From Enterovibrio baiacu (lineage in GTDB: Bacteria > Pseudomonadota > Gammaproteobacteria > Enterobacterales > Vibrionaceae): a stretch of DNA of 64,000 bases. This document shows, in pieces, positions 25,444 through 34,224 of this stretch; position 1 is the first letter of the stretch, and the number at the start of each line of letters is the position of its first letter. Location of the stretch: positions 298,601 to 362,600 of the forward strand of contig NZ_SCHN01000009.1 of the NCBI RefSeq assembly GCF_004120195.1, in the 5' to 3' direction. A program made the translations under genes and the position numbers. The notes beneath the pieces are model-generated. The model was not told where the DNA came from, did not search any database, and was given only the letters and a program-made list of their open reading frames with translations.

Positions 25444-26358
25444 TTAGCGTGTTTTGTTTGAGTGCTCCAAGGCCCAGCAGGGAGTGTCAGCAAAACGGGC
25501 CGCGTAGTAATCAATGAAAGCACGTACCTTGGGCGCGAGCTGGCGTGAGCTTGGGTACAGCGCCCAAATAGCCGTGTCAGATACCAGCGAGTAATCACAG
25601 AGAATCTCGACCAGTTCTCCTTTCTGAAGGTGTTCAAACACACTCCATGTGGAGTTGATAGCAATGCCAATGCCATCAAGGCAAGCATCGCGCACCACAT
25701 CACCGCTGTCGGTTCTCAGAACGCTCTGCGTTTTCACGCTCTCTCTTCCGTTGGGTCCATCAAACACCCATTGGTCTAATTGAGAGAGGTGAATACAAAG
25801 GTGATCTTTCAAGTCTTTTGGTGATGTCGGTTCGCCGTATTTTTCTAAGTAAGCAGGCGAGGCGCAGATAACGCGACGGTCCGTCGCCAGCTTTCTCGCG
25901 ATCAATGAAGAGTCTTTCAGTTCTGCATTTCGTATCGCGATATCAAACCCACCTTCGATCAAATCGACAATGGAATCAGAGAAACGAAAATCCAATTTCA
26001 CATCAGGGTATTCAGCCAAGAAGCCTTTCAATGCGGGCATCAGGTGCATACGACCAAAGGACGCGGGTGCGGTCACCCTGAGGATGCCGCGTGGCGAACT
26101 CGCCCCAACACCCACCGAGGAGTAAGCCGCCTCAACGCTGGCTAACACGTCTTCGGCATAAGGAAGAAACGCATCGCCTTCTTCAGTCAGCGAGACCTTT
26201 CGCGTGGTTCTATGTACCAAGCGCACACCCAAGCATGTTTCAAGCTTGCTAATGTAGGCACTCGAAACGGCAGGAGAGAGCTCAAGTTCGCGGCCAGCAA
26301 CGCTAATATTATTGGTAGAGGCGAGGCGTACGAAGAGTTTTAAATGATCAATGTTCAT
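25444..26358 (-). CDS. LysR family transcriptional regulator
   Basis: A 304-residue LysR-type regulator. The N-terminal winged helix reads MNIDHLKLFVRLASTNNIS to AVSSAYISKLETCLGVRLVHRTTRKVSLTEEG, followed by a periplasmic-binding-protein-like effector domain with TAPASFGRMHLMP and the GGFDIAIR block. It is divergent from an SDR gene 239 bases away, and such regulators usually control the divergent gene and themselves; repeated TGATTATCAAT elements and a dyad lie between. Effector unknown. Confidence 0.9.
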   Translation of the reverse strand: MNIDHLKLFVRLASTNNISVAGRELELSPAVSSAYISKLETCLGVRLVHRTTRKVSLTEEGDAFLPYAEDVLASVEAAYSSVGVGASSPRGILRVTAPASFGRMHLMPALKGFLAEYPDVKLDFRFSDSIVDLIEGGFDIAIRNAELKDSSLIARKLATDRRVICASPAYLEKYGEPTSPKDLKDHLCIHLSQLDQWVFDGPNGRESVKTQSVLRTDSGDVVRDACLDGIGIAINSTWSVFEHLQKGELVEILCDYSLVSDTAIWALYPSSRQLAPKVRAFIDYYAARFADTPCWALEHSNKTR

Positions 26359-26366
26359 GCTTTGCT

Positions 26367-26384
26367 ATTCCATAGCGTGGGAAT
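26367..26384. promoter_or_regulatory. Dyad ATTCC-N8-GGAAT next to the LysR gene start
   Basis: ATTCC at 26367-26371 and GGAAT at 26380-26384 form an 18-base dyad nine bases upstream of the LysR start codon. Its position suits an autoregulatory site. Confidence 0.4.
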
Positions 26385-26395
26385 AATCAAAAAGT

Positions 26396-26447
26396 TGATT
26401 ATCAATGAATTCTATAAAGTGAATCTTTTATTAGGGTGATTATCAAT
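26396..26447. promoter_or_regulatory. Two TGATTATCAAT direct repeats in the LysR/SDR divergent region
   Basis: TGATTATCAAT occurs at 26396-26406 and 26437-26447, 41 bases start to start (close to four helical turns). The core is itself near-palindromic (TTGAT-T-ATCAA at the first site). LysR-type proteins bind phased dyads of this kind. Confidence 0.5.
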
Positions 26448-26597
26448 TTATGAATATTTAATATTATGTAACGCATAAATGTGGACGATGCAAACGGTAA
26501 CTTTTGAGTCACCTTGATGGTTTTGTGTTGAACAGGTATGGCTGATGACGTCCAATCGGACGTTGCCTCTCAGGCTAAAATTAAGGGAAGAAAAGAC

Positions 26598-27401
26598 ATG
26601 ACGAAGAACATTCTCATTACAGGCGCGACCGACGGAATTGGCTTGGAAACAGCGAAAACGCTTGCTGCACAGGGACACAACTTGCTTATTCATGGCCGCA
26701 ATGCAGCCAAACTTAGCGACGTGGAAAAAACGCTATCCGCCATGAGTAATGTCGGCACTGTTGAGAGCTTTATTGCGGATCTCACTGATTTAAACGATGT
26801 GGCTGAAATGGCGAATGCAGTGAAGCGCCGCTACAGCAAACTTGATGTACTGCTTAACAACGCGGGTGTCTTCCGCATGGCGGATCCGATCACCAAAGAC
26901 GATATGGACGCGCGCTTTGTTGTGAACACCATCTCCCCTTACTTACTGACGCAAGCGCTACTGCCGATCATGGGTGCAAGCAGCCGTATCGTGAACTTGT
27001 CTTCAGCAGCACAGGCGCCAGTCAACCTTGATGCGCTCCTCGGCAAGGTAAAACTCAGCGATGAGTTTGAAGCTTATGCGCAAAGTAAATTGGCGATCAC
27101 CATGTGGACGCGTGCCCTTGCCAACCAATGGGGTGATAACGGCCCCATGATTGTAGCGGTTAACCCAGGCTCAATGCTTGCCAGTAAAATGGTGAAAGAA
27201 GGCTTTGGCGTGGCGGGCAACGACTTGAGCATTGGTGTCGATATTCTGGTTCGCGCAGCGCTAAGCGAAGAGTTTGCCGATGCGTCGGGCAAGTATTTTG
27301 ATAATGATGCACGTCGATTCGCACAGCCGCATTCAGAAGGCTTGAATGACCAGAAATCGCTCGAAGTCATCAAGGCGGTTGAATCCGTTATCGGTGCATA
27401 G
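26598..27401 (+). CDS. Short-chain dehydrogenase/reductase (SDR)
   Basis: A 267-residue NAD(P)-dependent oxidoreductase with Rossmann motif TGATDGIG, structural NNAG, catalytic Ser in NLSSAAQ and YAQSK supplying Tyr and Lys. The post-Gly basic residue (GRNAAK) hints at NADP preference. I chose ATG 26598 because AAGGGAAGAAAA lies just before it; an upstream in-frame ATG at 26538 adds 20 polar residues. Probably regulated by the divergent LysR protein. Substrate unknown. Confidence 0.87.
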   Translation: MTKNILITGATDGIGLETAKTLAAQGHNLLIHGRNAAKLSDVEKTLSAMSNVGTVESFIADLTDLNDVAEMANAVKRRYSKLDVLLNNAGVFRMADPITKDDMDARFVVNTISPYLLTQALLPIMGASSRIVNLSSAAQAPVNLDALLGKVKLSDEFEAYAQSKLAITMWTRALANQWGDNGPMIVAVNPGSMLASKMVKEGFGVAGNDLSIGVDILVRAALSEEFADASGKYFDNDARRFAQPHSEGLNDQKSLEVIKAVESVIGA

Positions 27402-27445
27402 TTACGAACACGGTTTTCGCTTTTGCGTGAATCGCAGATTCAAAG

Positions 27446-27480
27446 AAACAGGCTAGGTGTATACCTAGCCTGTTTTGTTT
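27446..27480. terminator. Bidirectional hairpin terminator
   Basis: AAACAGGCTAGGT pairs perfectly with ACCTAGCCTGTTT around GTAT, then TGTTT. It separates the convergent SDR and carbamoyltransferase genes. Confidence 0.8.
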
Positions 27481-27505
27481 TCGCGGGAATCTAATGCATG
27501 AGGTG

Positions 27506-29254
27506 CTAGCGGATTGTCTGCCCTTTGGTGAAGACATATTGCCCAATCACGAGCACTTCGATATCCGTTGTGAAGAAGGTCATTACCGCGTCGTTTAAGC
27601 TCGACACAATCGGTTTCCCCATCACGTTCAAACTTGTGTTAATGATCACCGGCACACCCGTAATGTTCTCGAACGCTTCAATCAGATGATAAACGTGCTT
27701 GTTACGTTCTTCGGTGACGGATTGTAATCGTCCCGTGTTGTCGGCATGGCACACCGCAGAAACCGCCTCGCGAATGAGTGGTTTGAAGGTCGCGACTTTT
27801 TCCATGTAGGGTGTGTCGTGGTAGTTTTCAAAATACTCATCCCCTTTGTCTGCAAGGACCATCGGGGCGAAAGGGCGGAAAGGTTCACGGAATTTCACCG
27901 CTGCGTTAATTTTGGTTTTCATCTCAATCGAGCGTGAATCCGCAAGAATCGAACGATGACCTAATGCCCGTGGGCCAAACTCAGCACGGCCTTGTACCCA
28001 CGCCACCACTTTTCCTTCAGCCATCATGTGCGCGACGTTTTGATAAAGGTCTTGCCAATCGTATTTATGGACATTGCCCATGCCGCTTTTTTCGATGAAG
28101 TTTTCAACCTCTTCTTCTGAAATCTCGTCCCCGAGGTACGGCGTTTGAAGGTGGTTTTGGATCACTTTTTCTGGGTAGTCTTGCTTGACGGCAAGAAGGG
28201 CCGCACCCACAGAATTGCCATCATCCCCTGGTGCGCAGGGGACAAAAATATCCTTGAAAGGCGTTTTTTCGATAACGCGGCCATTGAACGAGGAGTTCAG
28301 GGCGCATCCACCCGTAATGACGATATTGTCCATGCCAGTGATGTCATGGACATGGGTAAGGATTTCCGTCATGAGTTCGTTGAAATGGTATTGAGCGGTG
28401 TAGGCCAGATCTGCCGCTTCTTTCGGGAATTGCGCATAGGGGCGGGTATGAGGGCGAAGCGCCGCCAGCGCAGCTGTTGAACCTTCAGGCAGGGAGAGGT
28501 AGCCGTCTTTCACTGCAATATGCTTACGCAAAAGCGCGAGTACAGGCTCATTGAGTTTCCCGTAAGGCGCCAACCCCATTACCTTCCATTCTTCCCCTGA
28601 GTCCTGTGCGAACCCACATAGGCGACACACGGTGACACCATAATAAACCCCAAGGCTGGCTGATAATTGGTTTAACTCGCCGAGGTAGGCCGGTTTTGGA
28701 CATTTTTCGAGCTTGTTGTTTTTGTAGATGAAGATGGATTGCGCAGAATCTTCCCCGTAACCGTCCATGACAAGGCAAGCCGCTTCATCAAAAGGGCTCG
28801 AGTAACAGGCAAAGGCTGCGTGGCTAGAGTGATGATCAAACTGACGGGTATCAGTGGTGAGGTTGAGCGCCATGGCTGCGCGTTTTGCACCGCCGCCGCC
28901 CATTTGAATGTTTGGCAGGAACACGTCATTCATGTTGTGTGTTTGCACGCCTTTGAATATGCCTGCGACTTCTCTCACGATCCCATCGTAATCCGCCATG
29001 GCGATATTATTGATCTCGCTACCCATTTTCTGAGGTGTATCTTCCGGCCAAGATTTACAGATAGTCAGGTGCGTGGCATCGGGTGCGTATTGCTTGATCA
29101 ATTTAGCCAGTTTATACGGCTGATCTGGGCATACGCTAAAGCCGTGTTTTGTCTGTGTGTCACGTTCAACCGCTTGTGCATAAAGCACCTTGCCATCGCT
29201 ATTTACTAGCGCGATTGAGTTGTCATGTCCGGTGCAAGATATGCCTAAATACAT
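27506..29254 (-). CDS. NodU/CmcH-type carbamoyltransferase, orphan
   Basis: A 582-residue O-carbamoyltransferase that transfers carbamoyl from carbamoyl phosphate to a hydroxyl, via carbamoyl-AMP. The N-terminal Kae1-like part has MYLGISCTGHDNSIALV, the metal motif FDHHSSHAAFA and the phosphate-binding MDGYGED and ITGGCALN blocks. The C-terminal YrdC-like part has VQGRAEFGPRALGHRSILADSR and FRPFAPMVL. AGAGGGATTT precedes the ATG. No nodulation, antibiotic, polysaccharide or aminoglycoside genes surround it, so the acceptor is unknown. Confidence 0.9.
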   Translation of the reverse strand: MYLGISCTGHDNSIALVNSDGKVLYAQAVERDTQTKHGFSVCPDQPYKLAKLIKQYAPDATHLTICKSWPEDTPQKMGSEINNIAMADYDGIVREVAGIFKGVQTHNMNDVFLPNIQMGGGGAKRAAMALNLTTDTRQFDHHSSHAAFACYSSPFDEAACLVMDGYGEDSAQSIFIYKNNKLEKCPKPAYLGELNQLSASLGVYYGVTVCRLCGFAQDSGEEWKVMGLAPYGKLNEPVLALLRKHIAVKDGYLSLPEGSTAALAALRPHTRPYAQFPKEAADLAYTAQYHFNELMTEILTHVHDITGMDNIVITGGCALNSSFNGRVIEKTPFKDIFVPCAPGDDGNSVGAALLAVKQDYPEKVIQNHLQTPYLGDEISEEEVENFIEKSGMGNVHKYDWQDLYQNVAHMMAEGKVVAWVQGRAEFGPRALGHRSILADSRSIEMKTKINAAVKFREPFRPFAPMVLADKGDEYFENYHDTPYMEKVATFKPLIREAVSAVCHADNTGRLQSVTEERNKHVYHLIEAFENITGVPVIINTSLNVMGKPIVSSLNDAVMTFFTTDIEVLVIGQYVFTKGQTIR

Positions 29255-29460
29255 AAATCCCTCTTAATCCTTCCCCCATCCTGTGGAGGTTATCGTCATC
29301 ATTGGTGTCTGACTCGAATATACCGTCCAGATAAATGGACAAATACGTGGCGAGTTTTACTTCAATCGCAAATAGAACAAATAAAAGGGCAGGTTTTGAC
29401 GGTAGTGGGATTTGGCTAGAAAAAGGGGGTGAAAAGCGCAGCGAATAGAGCATTAAAGAA

Positions 29461-29486
29461 AAAGCCAGAGCGGGTGCTCTGGCTTG
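29461..29486 (-). terminator. Hairpin terminator after the gene at 29526
   Basis: AAGCCAGAGC pairs with GCTCTGGCTT; the minus strand continues TTTCTTTAAT. Confidence 0.75.
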
Positions 29487-29525
29487 GACATTCAGATCAG
29501 AATGTAAGGAAACGATTAGCGGGAA

Positions 29526-29876
29526 TTAACGGCGCTTTGGTTTCTTGAATACACGGCCAGCGGCGGCGTATGTGTCGCGATCTGTGATTTCAAATTGGGT
29601 ATAGAAGAACCACGCAACGAATACCATCACGTCTTCGCCCACATTCATCACGTGCTCGACGAATTCTTCTTCTTCACCGGCATCGTTTTGTTCAGTGAAT
29701 ACATGGTAAACACGGTTTTCACCTTCTACTTCTGCCAATGCAAATTGACCCGTCATAGCACTTGCTGCCGCCGCGACTTCTTCGTCTTCACACGCTTTAA
29801 GCACCTCGAGTGCTTCTGGCAGGCTGGTTTTTTCACTCAGGGCTTTTACCAGTGTTTCGAATTCTTGCTGTTCCAT
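29526..29876 (-). CDS. Small acidic hypothetical protein
   Basis: A 116-residue acidic soluble protein: a helical first half with Glu/Ala runs (EVLKACEDEEVAAAASAMTGQ), a central strand region (AEVEGENRVYHVFTEQND), then VMNVGEDVMVFVAWFFY and a basic end FKKPKRR. No signal peptide. I do not recognise a family. It has its own terminator and follows the YebC-like gene on the same strand, separated by another terminator. Confidence 0.6.
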   Translation of the reverse strand: MEQQEFETLVKALSEKTSLPEALEVLKACEDEEVAAAASAMTGQFALAEVEGENRVYHVFTEQNDAGEEEEFVEHVMNVGEDVMVFVAWFFYTQFEITDRDTYAAAGRVFKKPKRR

Positions 29877-29907
29877 AATGGAATCCTATTGGTAAGGATA
29901 TAAACGG

Positions 29908-29934
29908 AAAATGCCCGGTTGAACCGGGCATTTT
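29908..29934 (-). terminator. Hairpin terminator after the YebC-family gene
   Basis: AAAATGCCCGGTT and AACCGGGCATTTT form a near-perfect 27-base palindrome with T runs on both sides. Confidence 0.8.
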
Positions 29935-29951
29935 CTAACGCAGAATGAAGA

Positions 29952-30674
29952 TTACTCTTCGATTTCAGCGTTGTGGTATACGTTCTGAACGTCATCACAG
30001 TCGTTCAACATATCCAAGAACTTGTCGAATGCTGCAACATCGTCGCCAGCAACCGCTGTCATGGTTTGTGGAACAAACGTGATTTCTTCAACGTCTAGCG
30101 TGACCTCTGGCATAGACTCAGCCAGTGCGCTTTTCACTTTGAAGAATTCAGTGTGCGGTGCGAATACAGTGATCACGCCGTCTTCACATTCGATGTCAGT
30201 CACGTCTGCGTCTGCCATCATCAGGTTCTCAAGTACTGCTTCCTCGTCATCACCCTTGAACTGGAATACCGCTTGGTGATCGAACATGTGAGCAACAGTA
30301 CCTGGGCCACCAATTTTAGAGTGGGTTTTCACGAAGCACTGACGTACTTCCATGTAGGTACGGTTGTTGTTGTCAGTAAGACAGTCAACAATCACAGAGC
30401 AGTTACCTGGGCCGAAACCTTCGTAGCGTGCAACTTCATAGTTCTCACCACCACCACCAGCTGCTTTCTCGATCGCTTTGTCGATAACGTGTGCTGGAAC
30501 CTGATCTTTCTTCGCTTTTTCGATCATGCGCTTTAGAGACAGGTTGGTATCAGGGTCGCCACCGCCGTTCTTCGCGATAACGTAGATTTCTTTACCGTAC
30601 TTAGAGTACAGCTTAACTTTGGCGCCTTGTGTTTTCGCCATTGAAGCTTTACGAACTTCGAAACTGCGTCCCAT
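29952..30674 (-). CDS. YebC/PmpR (TACO1) family protein, YeeN-type paralogue
   Basis: A 240-residue protein of the YebC/TACO1 family. [19 protein letters not shown] at the start, [51 protein letters not shown] and [11 protein letters not shown] are family blocks; the N-terminus resembles E. coli YeeN more than YebC, which begins AGHSKW. The family includes DNA-binding regulators and, for TACO1/YebC, factors that help ribosomes at difficult stretches. An acidic C-terminal end ([12 protein letters not shown]) is also typical. No clear Shine-Dalgarno is seen, but the start is fixed by the family. Confidence 0.9.
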   Translation of the reverse strand: MGRSFEVRKASMAKTQGAKVKLYSKYGKEIYVIAKNGGGDPDTNLSLKRMIEKAKKDQVPAHVIDKAIEKAAGGGGENYEVARYEGFGPGNCSVIVDCLTDNNNRTYMEVRQCFVKTHSKIGGPGTVAHMFDHQAVFQFKGDDEEAVLENLMMADADVTDIECEDGVITVFAPHTEFFKVKSALAESMPEVTLDVEEITFVPQTMTAVAGDDVAAFDKFLDMLNDCDDVQNVYHNAEIEE

Positions 30675-31304
30675 GGGGGGTCACTCTCTTTACTTGCTGT
30701 GATAATGCGGGCGATTTTATCAATCCCTGCTTTGGTTTTTCCAGCTTTAAACGCAATGTTCTGTGAACAAATGCCAAATAAACCTGCTTGAATGCACTTT
30801 TTTCACTCAGCTGAATGGAAATTGTTCAGACGAGAGAGGGGAGTTGTTACGGCTATTTACCTCTCTACACACATTCATTAACCCCGTTTGCTATTTTGTC
30901 ACGCGCATCGTCAGGTGATTAATCCACCACTGCGTTGCAAGTCGATGTAACAGCACCACGTAATTCTCATGTTATCGAGGAAAAAGGTGGCGATTTACCG
31001 GGGTTTAAGGCCATGAATTCGCGTCAGCCTTTGGCATCATTTAACGGTTGATTCAAAAATGAGTCAGGCAAGTGTGAACGTATCGACTAACCCTAATAAG
31101 GCCTGAATTCATTCATCTAGCGGTGTTATGTTTGCCGATTCGCACGTATTTGGACAGTGAGCGCCAAGAAAGCGGATAATTTAGGCGTTATTTCTATCTT
31201 TATGATTATTAAGTAATAAAGCGCAATCCTTTTTTCCTGCGCTACACTTCAGTATGCATATGTGTCTCATAAATAATAATGCGTAGTGAATGGCAAGGAA
31301 TAGT

Positions 31305-31320
31305 TGTGATCAATGTTACA
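31305..31320. promoter_or_regulatory. CRP-like binding site upstream of the importer operon
   Basis: TGTGATCAATGTTACA matches the CRP consensus TGTGA-N6-TCACA at nine of ten positions. It is centred 70 bases upstream of the LacI-type palindrome centre, consistent with catabolite activation of a sugar operon. Confidence 0.55.
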
Positions 31321-31372
31321 TAAACGTGAATATGCGGTTGTTGCCGCCTAGTACATTTCCCTAACATCAACC

Positions 31373-31392
31373 AAAAGAAAGCGCTTTCTTTT
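31373..31392. promoter_or_regulatory. LacI-family operator 1 (importer operon)
   Basis: AAAAGAAAGCGCTTTCTTTT, a perfect 20-base palindrome with the central CG dyad usual for LacI-family operators, 140 bases upstream of the binding-protein gene. The same core recurs at 37240, 41908 and 47314. Confidence 0.8.
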
Positions 31393-31532
31393 ATGAGTTT
31401 TCCTGTTTCAAACGTTGGCGATGAGCGTGGTATTTCGACGAGAAGCGGTGAGAGAGCGAAGGGATGTGTGGCGCGAAGCCGATGTGAATCGAGCCGTGCC
31501 TCTCTGACTAACCGATAATTAAGGACGATTTC

Positions 31533-33167
31533 ATGCTAAACAAAACCATTCTGGCATCGTGTATTTTTAGTGCCTTCATCGTATCTGGCGTTCATGCGGC
31601 AGACGTAAAACAAGGCGGCACGTTAACCGTCCCTGTTATCAATACTGGCTTTGTTGAAAACTTCAATCCTTACACAACGAAAGACCTCGTTAATGGTGTG
31701 ATTTACGAACCGCTCGTCGTGTTTAACAACATGACAGGTGAAACACACTACCGCCTTGCAGAATCTGCAGAATATTCCGATGACCTCAGCACCTTAACGG
31801 TAAAAATGCGTGACGGCATGAAATGGTCTGACGGACAGCCACTCACTGCAGAAGACGTCGTGTTTAGCTTTGAATTGACGAAAACCAACCCAGCATTCGA
31901 CCTGAAAGGCATTTGGTCAGGTGGTGTAATCAAATCGGTTGAAGCAACTGACGACAACGCGGTTGTGTTTACGCTCAACAAACCTGATTCGACCTTTATT
32001 TGGAATTTAGAGGCTTACCACATCTTGCCGAAGCATGTGTGGTCTTCGGTGGAAAATGCTACCACTTACACCAATCCAAATCCTGTGGGCAGTGGCCCAA
32101 TGACCACGGTTAAGTTCCTCAAGCCTCAGCAGATGGAACTGTGTCGTAACCCGAATTACTACCTCGAAGGCAAACCGCATTTGGATTGTGTGAACTTCCG
32201 TTCGTACAACGATAACTCTCAGATTCAACCTGCACTGATCAAAGGTGAAATTGATTGGGGTTCAAACTTCATCGCGGATGTGGAATCCACGTTTGTTAAG
32301 CGTGATAAAGACAACCACTTCTATTGGTACCCAGCGAACGATGCTATTCACCTTTACATGAACACCAAAGAAGCACCGTTTGACAATTTGCAGGTGCGCC
32401 AAGCCCTGTCAATGGCGCTTGATCGCGAAGCCATTGTTGATATTGCAGCCTACGGCTACCCAACCGCGAACTTTAATCCGGGCGGCATTGGTGATTTGTA
32501 CGCAAACCACATCAGTGACGATGTGTCTGCGAAATACGGTTACCTCACCGAGTTTAATCAAGATAAAGCCAATGAACTGTTAGACGCTGCGGGTCTGAAA
32601 GATCAAGACGGCGATGGCTTCCGTGACCTGCCAAATGGTGACCCGTTTGAGTTTAATATTCAGGTGGTTAACGGCTGGACGGATTGGATCCAAGTGGTTC
32701 AGATGGTCGGTGAGTACTACGAAGAAGTGGGCGTGAAAGCCAAAGTGAAAACAGTGGATTGGTCGGTGTACGACAAATCGCTGAAGCAGAGCAATTACAA
32801 AATGGCGATCAACTGGTCGCTGGTGGCTACCAACCCAATCCTGACGTATCAAGAGTACTTTGATACGGCGCGAATCGGCACGAGCTGGCACGCAGGTCAC
32901 GGTGTGAACTCTCCTGACATTGATGCCCTGATTAACGCATTTGGTCAAGCCGGTGATGAAGCCGAGCAGAAAGAAATTCTCGATAAGCTGCAAGCATTTA
33001 CTGCTGAGAACTTGCCGTTTATTCCTTTGTTCTCAAACCCAACGTGGTTCCAGTACAGCACCAAACGTATTGAAGGTTGGCCAACGGAGCAAGACCCGTA
33101 TATCCAACCTGTCTGGTACGACGGTGGTAAGCGCGTGATCATCTTGAATAACCTGCACTTGAAATAG
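31533..33167 (+). CDS. ABC importer solute-binding protein, family 5 (oligosaccharide/peptide type)
   Basis: A 544-residue periplasmic binding protein with a signal peptide ending GVHA-AD, followed by KQGGTLTVPVINTGFVENFNPY. Blocks such as RDGMKWSDGQPLTAEDVVFS, VGSGPMTTVKFLKPQ and NLQVRQALSMALDRE define the SBP_bac_5 family. Family 5 proteins bind peptides, but also cello-, laminari- and chito-oligosaccharides in Thermotoga and Vibrio; the GH-L enzyme and LacI regulator in this locus favour a beta-glucan oligosaccharide. It is the first gene of a five-gene importer operon and lies behind an operator and a CRP-like site. Confidence 0.85.
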   Translation: MLNKTILASCIFSAFIVSGVHAADVKQGGTLTVPVINTGFVENFNPYTTKDLVNGVIYEPLVVFNNMTGETHYRLAESAEYSDDLSTLTVKMRDGMKWSDGQPLTAEDVVFSFELTKTNPAFDLKGIWSGGVIKSVEATDDNAVVFTLNKPDSTFIWNLEAYHILPKHVWSSVENATTYTNPNPVGSGPMTTVKFLKPQQMELCRNPNYYLEGKPHLDCVNFRSYNDNSQIQPALIKGEIDWGSNFIADVESTFVKRDKDNHFYWYPANDAIHLYMNTKEAPFDNLQVRQALSMALDREAIVDIAAYGYPTANFNPGGIGDLYANHISDDVSAKYGYLTEFNQDKANELLDAAGLKDQDGDGFRDLPNGDPFEFNIQVVNGWTDWIQVVQMVGEYYEEVGVKAKVKTVDWSVYDKSLKQSNYKMAINWSLVATNPILTYQEYFDTARIGTSWHAGHGVNSPDIDALINAFGQAGDEAEQKEILDKLQAFTAENLPFIPLFSNPTWFQYSTKRIEGWPTEQDPYIQPVWYDGGKRVIILNNLHLK

Positions 33168-33239
33168 AACAAACAGCAGACGTATTCCAGGTAGAGACCT
33201 TGGTGCGCTTTTTGAGCGCACCGGTGAAGGAGCAAAGCG

Positions 33240-34214
33240 ATGTCATTTTTATTTCGGCGGTTCATGTTTTATTTCACCGCCTTCTTCATTGCTATTACGT
33301 TCAACTTTATGTTGCCGCGTCTCATGCCTGGCGATCCGGTTGAAGCGTTGTTTGCTGCTGCACAAGGCCGAATGGACCCGTCTCAGATGGATGCAGTGCG
33401 TGAAATGTACGGCTTCCTTGATGGCAACATCTTTACGCAGTATTTGGCGTACATCAAAAGCGTGTTCACCTTGGATTTAGGACCATCGGTATTGATGTTC
33501 CCCGTGAGTGTGTCGGAAGTGATTTCAAATGCCTTGCCGTGGACCTTGTTCCTCGCGCTGGGTTCGCTGATTGTTGCGTTGATCATCGGTGTCAGCATTG
33601 GTGCGTATGCATCGTATCGCCGTACAGGGCTTTTTGGCCAAATCGCGCCGCCGTTGTTGGCGTTTATCAGTAACTTCCCGTACGTCGTGACTGCGTTGTT
33701 TTTGTTCTACTTTTTCGCATTGCAACTGGAATGGTTGCCGTTGGCGTATACCTACGACCCATCACTGGATCCGGGGTTTACGCTTGAATTTATCGGCAGT
33801 GTGTTGAAACACGCGATATTGCCGGTTGGCTCGATGGTGATTGTGGGCATCGCGACATGGGTATTTAACATGCGTAACGCCATGATCAACGTGCTGGGTG
33901 AAGATTATGTCACCATGGCGGAAGCCAAAGGGTTGAGCAGTGTGCGAGTGATGAGTCGCTATGCGGGCCGAAATGCCATATTGCCTGTTGCGACAGCCAT
34001 CGCGATGGCCATTGGCTTTTCGTTTGCAGGCTCGATCATGACCGAGGTGGTGTTTAACTACCAAGGGCTGGGCAATGTGCTGCTTAAAGGCATTGTCGCG
34101 CGCGATTATCCGTTGATTCAGGCGATTCTCCTGATTCTGGTTACGGCGGTGCTGACCGCGAATTTCATCGCCGACATCTTGTATGTTTGGCTTGACCCAC
34201 GCATTTCAAATTAA
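33240..34214 (+). CDS. ABC importer permease, DppB type
   Basis: A 324-residue inner-membrane permease with six helices. N-terminal FNFMLPRLMPGDPVEAL is the DppB/OppB signature, and the EAA coupling loop is read at EDYVTMAEAKGLSSVRVMSRYAGRNAILPV. AAGGAGCAAAGCG precedes the ATG. Second gene of the importer operon, 72 bases after the binding-protein gene, 10 bases before the next permease start. Confidence 0.9.
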   Translation: MSFLFRRFMFYFTAFFIAITFNFMLPRLMPGDPVEALFAAAQGRMDPSQMDAVREMYGFLDGNIFTQYLAYIKSVFTLDLGPSVLMFPVSVSEVISNALPWTLFLALGSLIVALIIGVSIGAYASYRRTGLFGQIAPPLLAFISNFPYVVTALFLFYFFALQLEWLPLAYTYDPSLDPGFTLEFIGSVLKHAILPVGSMVIVGIATWVFNMRNAMINVLGEDYVTMAEAKGLSSVRVMSRYAGRNAILPVATAIAMAIGFSFAGSIMTEVVFNYQGLGNVLLKGIVARDYPLIQAILLILVTAVLTANFIADILYVWLDPRISN

Positions 34215-34224
34215 GGGGAGCAGC

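Larger units (their letters stand above)
30675..31532. other. Long regulatory region upstream of the oligosaccharide importer operon
   Basis: An 858-base region with no gene I can support. On the right it holds a CRP-like site (31305-31320) and a perfect 20-base palindrome (31373-31392). On the left it holds the promoter of the YebC-family gene. The length suggests further regulatory content or an unrecognised small RNA. Confidence 0.5.
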
